Positions 56,789-64,000 of a DNA stretch of 64,000 nucleotides are shown one piece after another. A model generated the notes under the pieces. The model had not been told where the DNA came from and made no database searches. It was given only the letters and a program-made list of their open reading frames with translations. Position numbers and translations under genes: made by a program. Each line of letters starts with the position of its first letter. Positions within the stretch are counted from its first letter, which is position 1. Origin of the DNA: Phyllostachys edulis (Eukaryota; Streptophyta; Magnoliopsida; Poales; Poaceae); the NCBI GenBank assembly GCA_036346405.1, contig CM070551.1:59166488-59230487 (forward strand), read 5' to 3'.

Positions 56789-58840
56789 TGTTGGGACCGG
56801 ATTTCTGAATCCGAACCCTTTGTATATTTCGGTACCAGTCCCTGATCAGTAGCTAGTGCATACAATGGATACATCGTTGATAACAAGTTTGAATCACGAT
56901 TCAACATAAAAGTAATAACAAAGTGTCGGCCTTAAGGCCACTTATTACAATAAAGGTCATATGACCTCAAGTCTTACAGCAGTGGAAATAGCAAATGTTA
57001 AACTCCGAGTGATGGCCCATGAAATTGCCCACCGGCATTAGACTGGGGAGCGTAGCCTAGTACTCTGAATGTCCTTCATCAAAGCCACAAGCGAAGTAGT
57101 CGTAATCCTCCTCTGTGTTGTTGAAGGCTTCTAAGATTTAATTTGAGAGTAGCACGTGAGTACATAGCAAGTCTTGGGAAAAATGCATATGCATAGCTTT
57201 AACAAATGGGGCTTATATGGTTCTTTTGCATAAAACAATATTTTATGTTTAAACGTTTTACATAAAGCACATTTGACAAACGTAGTTTCAATAAATAAAT
57301 TACTTGATTCACTAGTGAAGGTTCTAGCTACCAATCACCAGTATGAGGCTCTAGCCGCCATGGTTTAAAGAGTAGGGCTCTAGCTGCCCAGCTGGCTCTA
57401 CCTGCCAGCACAACAATCCAAGAGTTTCAACTACTCTCGAATTCCAAAAATATTTTTTTGAAAATAAAACTAAAATCTACCATGTGAAAACACACCTTAC
57501 CCGCCCTTGATCGTGGGCACAGCTATTTGAATAGTTTTAAACTCTACATATGTTATACAACTTGATCCACACGAGATAAACGACTTATAATGTCCATCTG
57601 ACACACTTTCGAAGGTGCGCGACTAAGTGATTATCACAAGGCTTTTACAATACTTTATCCTCACATTTGCCTGCCCGATGAGCTTAACCCCAAGTCATGG
57701 ATGTCATTTACCATCGACCTGGAGCTCACCGTTGTGGGGGCATAACCTGCCCGGACATGGATGTCAATTACCATCGCCCAGCACAAGCCCCAACAGACAT
57801 GGAAGTCATTTACTATTGTCTGCACGACGCAAAATATGGAAATACATTTACCATATTCTGCACATCTCAAGATATGGAAGTACATTTACCATAATCAAGA
57901 GAACACCTATCAGCTACAACCTACGGACATAATGCAAGGACTTAGTAAATTATTCAACCAGGTCCTTTCCATTTAGGACATGTGGTTGTACGGTGTTGCT
58001 CAGTTTGAATAGACACAAGTGTCGGTCCTTAATATAACCTAGGCAGAACTTAACACATTACAAGTTCTCATGCTCTAGCTGCACGCCCCTGAATGTACCA
58101 TCCGCCTAAGTCTAAACAAATTTTTACAATTTTATTTTATTTTATAAATCAACAGCAATACCTATTGCCACACATTTCTCAAAAAGATTTGCATAAAAGG
58201 TAATAATAGTTCCCTCCGAATGGGTGATCATGACTGGCAACACATGTCTAAGAAATTCTACTATTTTAACTATTCCAGCAATATTGTAATCAATATCATG
58301 GATTTGCTATGCTAGGGTGACAAAGGTTCGAGGATATCAACATCAAATGAAGACATTGATAAAGTTAGGATTAACTAACACCTTAGAATTTGAACTTATA
58401 ATTTTATGTAAATAACAATGCATATGGTCAATGGAGACGTGCCTTCGCTGAAGGTTCAGATCACTACGTCCGGTTGGTCCAAATTGACTTCGGCAACATT
58501 GGACTATATACGCGCGAAACGAAGCAAAATAAATAACAGAAAATAAAATACAATCCCAAAAATTATAAAATTAGTACTTAAAGGAAGATATTGAATTTAG
58601 ATGAATTTAGGAACAAGAATCGACGGAATCGGAATTCGTATGAAGGAGAACAAACATCCAGAAGATTTTCGGAAATGGAAATTGCTAAAAATGAGAAAGA
58701 TGGGAATATTCTAGGGAATATTCCATTTTGATTTTATAATTGAAAATCAGAGAATATGACATGTGGGGCTGACGAGGATTGTTGACCTGCCAATTAACCA
58801 GGTATATTTCAATTTTTCTATTTATAAATAACCTAGATCC
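56789..58840 (-). mobile_element. Gypsy LTR, minus strand, truncated on its 5' side
   Basis: The plus-strand view starts TGTTGGGACCGGATTTC followed by AGTCCCTGATCAGTAGCTAG, which parallels the 8359 LTR end (AGTCCCATAATCAGTAGCTA). Shared blocks also appear at 58440-58520 against 9596-9660 and at 58590-58650 against 9770-9830. The plus-strand gypsy LTR begins at 58841 and cuts it. Short ORFs inside are not supported. Confidence 0.7.
57690..57900. repeat. Short tandem array, ATGGA(T/A)GTCATTTACCAT units
   Basis: Five diverged copies of a box like GACATGGATGTCATTTACCA recur at spacings of about 40-70 bases. It is an internal minisatellite of the minus-strand LTR. Confidence 0.65.
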
Positions 58841-59398
58841 TGTACCAGGCCCAATTTTGTTTGCTGGGCCCAAGATTAGTGAAGCAGTTAGGAGGTGGAC
58901 CCAAGAGTCTTTTCTTAGACCATCCTCGGACCTCTCCCAGATGACCTTTTGGACCTCCTAGGAGGTTCTGTTTAGACCACTCTAGGACTTCTCCTCTGCA
59001 TAGGAGGTCCTCAAAAGCAGTTGCCCACGTGTGGATAATAAACAACCCACGTGGAGAGAAGGCATTGGCTGTTACATCCGGAGACATAACGAACGCCATG
59101 AAGAGACGCAACGATTGGCTTGAAGGGACACGACTATTGGCGTGAAGAGGCACCTCAGCAACCAACTACCAAACCTTGTAGACTATAAAAGACCCAGCTT
59201 ATGTGCCTTTGTAATGATCGAATATTCAGGATCATAACCCTAGTCCACGTTTATTCATAATCATTCTCCTTGTAATCAAAGCATACCCTTTGCAATATAT
59301 ACCACCATTTGAGTCCTTAGGCGAACAGACAGCAATCTCCATTTTTTTCTTTTTACTTTTGTTTGTCCGTTCTATGATGAGAGTCAAAGACGTCGACA
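58841..59398 (+). mobile_element. 5' LTR of a plus-strand gypsy element
   Basis: It starts TGTACCAGGC and ends GACGTCGACA, followed by a primer-binding site. A TATA box (ACTATAAAAGACC, about 59182-59194) and a CCTTGTAATCAAAG polyadenylation-like stretch fit an LTR of about 560 bp. It is inserted in the minus-strand LTR of 56789-58840. Confidence 0.7.
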
Positions 59399-59400
59399 GT

Positions 59401-59418
59401 TGGTGCCGTCCGTGGGGA
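59401..59418 (+). other. Primer-binding site, TGGTGCCGTCCGTGGGGA type
   Basis: This motif directly follows the LTR end in many grass gypsy elements of the RIRE2-like, non-chromodomain kind. I do not assign the tRNA. Confidence 0.7.
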
Positions 59419-59467
59419 TCACTGTCATTATCTCCGCCGACTTAGTTCAAGTGATGCATCTTGTGCC

Positions 59468-60611
59468 TTGCACATGAATCGAAGCTTACCAGTGTGGCGA
59501 GAGGAAAGCATCATCGACATCTCCAATTACGATGACCACATCAAGGAAGGCTTCGTCCTCATATCCGGCAATACCAATGGTTCCTTCGAGGCCATTACCG
59601 AAGAACCGTCACCCGCCAAGTACGCACCCGTTGGCTCTACACCGACCGTACCTTCTTCGTCCACAAGTGTTGCTGTGGACGAGTATTATCCCGAGCTTGT
59701 TTCCCTTAGAGCAAGAGATTCGAAAAGTTCCTGGAGCACAACGCGTTATGATTATCTCGCTAGCAGCCTACATGTTGAGGGCCTAGAGAGAACATCTGGG
59801 GAGAATCTTCTCTCCACCTTACAATACACCTCATCATCTTCTTTAGAGGATGACAACATGTTCACCCCTTCTGCTTATTCCAGAGTCCATCAGGTCGCCG
59901 CCCTTGGTGACAATCAATCCAATGTCGGCGACAAACCTAAGACATCAGGACATCGCCAGGAACGGGAAGAGCGGGAACACCTCCAACAAGAGGAGCAGGC
60001 CCGAGAAGCCGAGATATGTGCTGCCACACAAGCGCACATCTCGCGGGTTCGTAGCCATTACTACTAAGACACCCCTAGTTCCTCAATGAGGGTGCCACAA
60101 CAAGCGATGCATACGCCACCACCGTGAGCAGCGATGGTGAGGGATCCAAACGCCTTGCCAGCCCCTATGTAGGAGGATTCCCCTGCAGAGCGCATTCGCT
60201 ATTTAGCGAGCGCCATTGCACGCCCTCTGGAAGGATTAACTCTGGAGCAGAGAGTGCAAGTAATGCGTGCTATCACACAAGAGCTGCAGGATGCCGCGGA
60301 GAATATCTCCACCCAATCACATACAGTGCTTTCCCAGATGGACTCTCATTTAGAAGGGTCCTCACTTGGACGACGAAGACAAGGACAAAGTGACGGTGCT
60401 CTTGGTCGTCATGTTCAAGGCCAAGGTGAGTACGCACCCGTTCTCCAGGACATGGTAGACATCCCAGATCTCCTACTGATCGTAACAATCGTTGTAGTGT
60501 ACAACAATGTGTTGGTCCTTATGCAGGTTGCAAAGCCTTTTCTCCCGGACTAAGAGATGTTACCTGGCCGAAGAAGTTCAAACCAGAGAGTATAAAATTT
60601 TTTGATGGGAC
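59468..60611 (+). pseudogene. Gypsy gag, N-terminal part, broken and truncated
   Basis: A 199-codon frame (ends 60067) carries Ser/Thr/Pro-rich and Glu/Gln-rich tracts (REREEREHLQQEEQAREAE), as in the variable N-terminus of this gypsy group. In another frame follow AERIRYLASAIARPLEGLTL, EQRVQVMRAITQELQDAAEN and finally LRDVTWPKKFKPESIKFFDG, which is the start of the conserved gag domain (F-P..F..P-..-DG). The match breaks off at about 60611, where an LTR-like insert begins. The rest of the element is not seen in the window. Confidence 0.6.
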
Positions 60612-61100
60612 ACAGAACCTGATGCGGATCAACCTTGAGGCGAGATTAAATCCGTGGGTTGCCCGATCTTTCACGGTAGAAATTCCCGAACAAATATATG
60701 GAGCACAAATTACAGGATCCAACTTGCACTTGGATAAATAAATCTCACACCCGCGTACACCTCAGTACATGAACGAGAAATAGGGATCAAAGATCCAACG
60801 AGTAACTCCTAGCACCACAGCTAGAAACCCTCTCGCCAAGATGAAATCCGAGATTGGAATTCACAAGAACACACATAAAACAGGGATGAACCCTAACGGC
60901 CGAAGGCCAACACGCACACGTGTTTTAATTCATAACTCAAAACTTGACTCCCCTTTACATGACGCTCCACCCTTGGCTTATATAGCCAACACACACGCGC
61001 ACATACGAAAATAAAACTCACTTACAATTGAACCAATGTGACATGGACTCATCTAATTAGTCTAACACGGCAAAGGATTTCTTGCCATTTATTTCCAACA
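60612..61100 (-). mobile_element. Solo-LTR-like insert, minus strand
   Basis: On the minus strand it begins TGTTGGAAATAAATGG, a copia-type LTR start, has a TATA box (GGCTATATAAGCC, about 60974-60986), and ends around CGCATCA at 60612. ACAGAA occurs just outside on the left and overlaps the right edge, but the fit to a clean 5-bp duplication with TG..CA ends is imperfect. No primer-binding site or polypurine tract adjoins it. Confidence 0.5.
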
Positions 61101-61644
61101 GAAAAATCCGAACAGCATGTTGTTTTCTTCTTTGAATTGCCTTCGGTTGATTATTTTGGTCATAGGTGGACCCCACCCCATGTCACATAAACAAAGAATT
61201 AACCACTCAATATCTCCTCCACTGCTTGCATGCAAACCGAACACAGGTTTGGTTGGTCCTCTGGAATTGATTCCCTCACGCAGTGCCTGCATGGAAACCG
61301 AACTAAATTTTGGTGCACCAACTTGATATGTCTTGATGATAGGTGGGTCCCAACCAAGTTCATGCAAAGTCATATATTGACGTGGATTTGGCTTGGAAAG
61401 ACCTGGCCCTATACTTCTGGTACACGCCATGAAAATCGTATAGATATTTGCCTTCTCTCCATGTTGGAAAAATATCTCGCTATTATTTTCTGGTGGTCTC
61501 GCTCTACCAAAGAAATAGGAAGTCTCTCTGATTCCCTTCCTTCCTAGTTCTCCTGATTTCCATACCACGCACTGCTGCACGTGCCCTGGTGCATGCCTGC
61601 ATGCAACATATGCCCGATGTGTTGCACTTGCACTTGGATCATGC
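61101..61644 (-). pseudogene. Unrecognised ORF, C-terminal part (interrupted by hAT)
   Basis: An open minus-strand frame of about 185 codons ends near 61089. Its segments include ATHRAYVACRHAPGHVQQC, IYTIFMACTRSIGPGLSKPN and GGDIEWLILCLCDMGWGP. If the hAT element and one copy of its duplication are ignored, the frame continues without a stop into the frame at 63667-63945, so the insertion appears to have split one longer ORF. I recognise no family. The frame may be chance or part of an undescribed gene or element. Confidence 0.35.
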
Positions 61645-61652
61645 ACTGCATG
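61645..61652. repeat. 8-bp target-site duplication ACTGCATG, left copy
   Basis: It flanks the hAT terminus and matches 63659-63666. An 8-bp duplication is diagnostic of hAT transposition. Confidence 0.93.
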
Positions 61653-61654
61653 TA

Positions 61655-61850
61655 GGGTTGTTAATGGGTTGGGTTGAAATGGGTTGAACGGGTTGGATTT
61701 TAATTCGGGTTGGATTTGGATGGGTTGAAATGGGTTGTTGTAGTTAACGGGTTGGGTTGGGTTGGGTTGGTGTGGGTTAAAAAATTTCGGGTTGAAATAG
61801 GTTCAACCCGTGGGTTTAATAAGTGGGTTGGTTTTGGGTGGAGTTTCCGA
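61655..61850 (+). repeat. Left subterminal GGGTTGGGTT array of the hAT element
   Basis: Dense GGGTTG / GGTTGGGTT repeats occupy the first 200 bases and are mirrored at 63465-63650. They resemble the transposase-binding subterminal repeats of hAT elements. Confidence 0.8.
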
Positions 61851-62039
61851 TGGGCTCTTGTGTTAGGATCAACCTCTTGGCCTTCAAGCTGATTCTGAAC
61901 TTCTTCACCTCTCCACTTTATTAGTCAAACAAAAAATGGCGAGGAAACCGTGGCCACTCTACCACGCCATCTCCCACTCCCCATCCAACCTTCGGCATCT
62001 TCCCACATGGCCGGAGCCGCCTCCGTATTTGTAACGCCC

Positions 62040-62280
62040 AGCTAACCATGGTTGTGAGGTCGATGAGAGCGACGTCACTGATCTCCAGAACCCTCCTCCT
62101 CCGCGCCACCTCCTCGCCGAGAGCCCTCGAACCATCCGCAAGAACCGCGCTTCGAAATCGAATCCCCCGAGTCGAATCAAGAACCGCCTCGTCAACCACC
62201 ACCACGGGAGATCCGGGCCAAGAACCGGCGGCGAGGTGGCGATGGCCGCCGCGGCGGTGCGTCGCTGCCGCCGAATCAAA
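62040..62280 (-). other. GC-rich exon-like DNA, unrecognised
   Basis: The minus-strand frame runs through ALGEEVARRRRVLEISDVAL and similar charged segments. It is downstream of the H3 exon on the same strand and may be intron or another captured piece. No family is recognised. Confidence 0.3.
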
Positions 62281-62355
62281 ACGTCTCAGCGAAAACCCTT
62301 CTAGCAAACTACAGATCGGAACGGCACAAGGCGAGGAGAGAGGAGAGGAGACGCA

Positions 62356-62428
62356 CCTTGTTGGCGACCTGCTTCCTGGGGGCCTTGCTGCCGGTGGACT
62401 TGCGCACGGTCTGCTTCGTACGGGCCAT
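62356..62428 (-). pseudogene. Histone H3 first-exon fragment (intron-bearing, H3.3-like gene)
   Basis: On the minus strand, ATG at 62426-62428 starts MARTKQTVRKSTGSKAPRKQ and continues VANK, the N-terminal tail of histone H3 with a few substitutions (Val for Ala at residue 7 of the tail, Ser for Gly at 12). After the 24th codon a GTGCGT splice donor follows and then CT-rich intron-like sequence. Plant H3.1 genes are intronless, and an intron near this codon is typical of H3.3-type genes. Only the tail remains, without the histone fold, so it cannot form nucleosomes. It lies inside the hAT element. Confidence 0.85.
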
Positions 62429-62459
62429 CTCCTCCTCACCTCGGCTTCCGCTCCGTCGA

Positions 62460-62630
62460 ACCGTCGAGGCGGAGCACCGGGAGCAGATGGCCGTTCTGCA
62501 GCGCGACGCGGAGGCCAAGGAGGAGAAGATGGCCGAGCACTGCAGGAGAAGGTGGCCTTTCGAGGCTCGGGCGCGGGCGCTGCGGGAGCAGCGGGAGACG
62601 GCCATGGAGCATGTCGAGCCTGTTGTCAAT
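62460..62630 (+). pseudogene. Coiled-coil exon fragment, possibly trihelix factor
   Basis: The plus-strand frame reads EAEHREQMAVLQRDAEAKEE, then KMAEHCRRRW and ARALREQRETAMEHVEPV, a strongly charged coiled coil. It resembles the C-terminal coiled coil of some plant trihelix (GT) transcription factors, but short coiled coils are poor evidence of family. It directly precedes the bHLH exon, separated by an intron-like stretch. It may be part of the same or a different captured gene. Confidence 0.4.
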
Positions 62631-62724
62631 TTTTGGATTTTGCCATGGAATGTACTTGGACATGCATCTGCTTGCTTGAGCCTATCGAGAGTTACTTCAC
62701 TCTTCTTTCTGTGTTGTGGTGCAG

Positions 62725-62882
62725 GATTTGAGCCAAGGGATGGTGAAGGCGCAGGCAGGTCGCGGAGAGGGGTTGTCCAAGGGGATTTCAGTGCCACTCA
62801 TGTCCTGAAAGAGCGAAAAAGAAGAGAGAAGCTCAACGAGAGGTTCATTATTCTGAGATCCTTGGTACCGTTCGTGACGAAG
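62725..62882 (+). pseudogene. bHLH transcription factor exon fragment (TT8/Rc-type)
   Basis: After a TGTGGTGCAG acceptor an exon encodes SATHVLKERKRREKLNERF and IILRSLVPFVTK, closing at an intact GTCAGC donor. This is the basic region, helix 1 and loop start of subgroup IIIf bHLH proteins related to TT8 and rice Rc, which regulate flavonoid pigment genes in the nucleus. An intron at FVTK is where these genes have one. Key DNA-binding residues (H, E, R in HVLKERKRR) are present. The rest of the protein is absent, and the frame upstream (DLSQGMVKAQAGRG) is shifted relative to the bHLH part. It is a captured fragment within the hAT element. Confidence 0.88.
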
Positions 62883-63464
62883 GTCAGCTTAACGTCATGA
62901 TTAATACACACACAAATAACAACAATAGCTCTTACTGAATGTGCAATTTTGTTTTGTCATGTGTACTACAGGTTCTTCTCGTTGCTCTGTCTGAATTGTT
63001 GTTAATCTTGTCTCGTTAGCTGCAGGTGAGAGAGGTGCATGGAAGGAGGAGCAGTATTACTGAAGTGAAGAGGGCAATACATCTAATCCTCTCATCAGGC
63101 TGAATGTATAGCAAATAAAAGCTAGAACTAGTCTGATTGTTAAACCAGATCAGTGCAGGTGCACATATATAATTAAGGAAACTACCTACCAGATTGTAAT
63201 TAACCCTCTTTGACATTGGTATACTAGTGGAGTATATGATGATTAGCTATGGACTGCTGGTAGACAACTGAAGTAGATTCCTGAAGATCAAAAGTTGCAA
63301 AATTGAAAAACCAGGTTAAAAACACATGTAATCATTACATACATATTACTCTTTAATCATCGTATTCATGACGTGTAGTAACTAATTAACTTGCTGTCTT
63401 GTAATTGTTGCTTTTTTCCCTTGCACTTTGCCATCCATCACGTACTATTACTTGTCGCTATATG

Positions 63465-63650
63465 AATTTGGGTTGAAAACGGGTTGAACCCGTATTGAGA
63501 TAATTGGGTTGGGTTGGTTTGGGGTTGAAGTTGGATGTGGGTTGGGTTGGGTTGGGTTTTGGAGGTGGAGTAGTGGGTTGGGTTGGGTTGGGTTGACATG
63601 CTATATAAAAGTGGGTTGGGGTGCGTTTGGGTTGGGTTTTAGCCCATTAT
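63465..63650 (+). repeat. Right subterminal GGGTTGGGTT array of the hAT element
   Basis: This is the counterpart of 61655-61850 and has the same GGGTTG units on the same strand, so the two ends are direct rather than inverted repeats over this part. Confidence 0.8.
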
Positions 63651-63658
63651 CACCCCTA

Positions 63659-63666
63659 ACTGCATG
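63659..63666. repeat. 8-bp target-site duplication ACTGCATG, right copy
   Basis: It follows the right hAT terminus and matches 61645-61652. Confidence 0.93.
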
Positions 63667-63945
63667 CACATGTACCTTCTCTTCTTTCATCTCAGAAAAT
63701 TCTAAAATTAATTCATGCGTAACAATTTGTACACAAGAATTATGTTTAGTAGTAGGGTTAGTAGTCGTGGCCGCATCATCCTCCCCTCCTTCAAGCGAAA
63801 TCGTCCTCGGTTTCGAGTTGGTCTTCTCGCCATCTTCTGCAGTTTGCATGGGGACTGAAAAATTTTCAGCAGCTTCGGCCTCCTTCTTCTTCGCTTCTTC
63901 TCGTGCCCTCCTTTCTAACAGCTTCTTTTTCCAATCACCTTGAAT
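63667..63945 (-). pseudogene. Unrecognised ORF, N-terminal part (interrupted by hAT)
   Basis: The open minus-strand frame reads IQGDWKKKLLERRAREEAKK and then a Glu/Ala-rich segment, SVPMQTAEDGEKTNSKPRT and EFSEMKEEKVHVHAV. A stop lies just before the first codon shown and no ATG is present, so the start would be in an upstream exon; a GACGCCTAG sequence before it could be a splice acceptor. Basic-acidic helical stretches like the first are common between gag and pol in grass gypsy elements, but this is a weak clue. The frame runs into 61644 across the hAT insertion. Confidence 0.4.
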
Positions 63946-64000
63946 CAACTAGGCGTCTATGGGAAGCAAACGGATCGGTGTACCCTTAGATGTAAAGTTA
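63946..64000. other. Window end, no feature seen
   Basis: Short remaining sequence without a recognisable motif. Confidence 0.3.

Larger units (their letters stand above)
61653..63658. mobile_element. Non-autonomous hAT element carrying host gene fragments (2006 bp)
   Basis: The termini are inverted: TAGGGTTGTTAATGGG on the left, and on the right the reverse complement reads TAGGGGTGATAATGGG. Both are flanked by ACTGCATG. Subterminal regions on both sides are filled with GGGTTGGGTT repeats. No transposase is encoded. The interior instead holds exon pieces of a histone H3 gene (minus), a coiled-coil gene (plus) and a bHLH gene (plus). By analogy with Pack-MULEs this is a gene-capturing hAT element. 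Confidence 0.9.

Noticed and set aside
57690..57900. CRISPR-like repeat array
   Set aside because: The boxes are diverged, spacing is uneven, the genome is a plant, and it lies within an LTR.
61655..61850. Interstitial telomere repeats
   Set aside because: The unit is GGGTTG/GGGTTGGGTT, not the plant telomere unit TTTAGGG, and it is confined to the hAT ends.
62725..62882. Working bHLH pigment regulator
   Set aside because: A single exon inside a hAT element, with no helix 2 and no remaining protein. It is a captured fragment.

Overview
The window is repeat-dense nuclear DNA from a grass (Poaceae). The evidence is wall-to-wall plant LTR retrotransposons (Tekay/Del-type chromoviruses with 3-5 kb LTRs and a Sirevirus-type Ty1/copia element), a grass-style Helitron terminus, a CACTA terminus, a hAT element, and broken pieces of plant genes with plant-like intron borders. 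CGGTAGTACCG palindromes in the copia LTR are familiar from Sireviruses of temperate (pooid) grasses, but the species cannot be fixed from the sequence alone. I see no intact host gene and no bacterial-style operon, rRNA, tRNA or CRISPR.

Layout. 1-11629: a minus-strand gypsy element (5' LTR 8359-11629, primer-binding site 8335-8353, gag start at 6616). Its gag is cut by a 5.2 kb solo LTR (1096-6281, target duplication ATCAC), which lands inside a CCHC zinc knuckle, and by a second LTR that begins at 920 and runs off the left edge. 11630-20648: a GC-rich flank, an LTR-like stretch, a Helitron 3' terminus at 13671, and minus-strand host gene fragments: an RSH (ppGpp synthetase/hydrolase) pseudogene at 15674-16132 and an unrecognised coiled-coil gene fragment at 20004-20580. 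20649-34854: the chromodomain end and 3' LTR of a Tekay-like gypsy element, split by a Sirevirus-type copia element (21163-31513). That copia element has a 3' LTR but no 5' LTR. Its primer-binding site directly abuts a GTAAC duplication that recurs after the 3' LTR.

34855-56607: DNA that ends in a CACTA terminus (56607) and holds fragments of a nucleotide-sugar (CMP-sialic-acid-transporter-like) gene, an NFD4-like nodulin/MFS gene, a CACTA transposase N-terminal region and an RNA polymerase II RPB3 gene. It is invaded by an older gypsy remnant (36082-37100), a foldback element (53887-54264) and a structurally complete 14.6 kb Tekay-type chromovirus (37865-52449, LTRs about 4.5 kb, duplication TAGTG). 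56608-64000: a minus-strand LTR (56789-58840) cut by a plus-strand gypsy element (LTR 58841-59398, PBS, partial gag), an LTR-like insert (60612-61100), and a minus-strand ORF interrupted by a 2.0 kb hAT element (61653-63658, 8-bp duplication ACTGCATG). The hAT element carries exon fragments of an intron-bearing histone H3 gene and of a TT8/Rc-type bHLH gene.

All coding sequence is either mobile-element protein (mostly broken by stops and frameshifts) or duplicated host exons. Genes do not act together as a pathway. What the window records is nested insertion, solo-LTR formation and repeated capture of gene fragments by three different classes of DNA transposon. All family calls rest on motif recognition by eye; no database search was possible.
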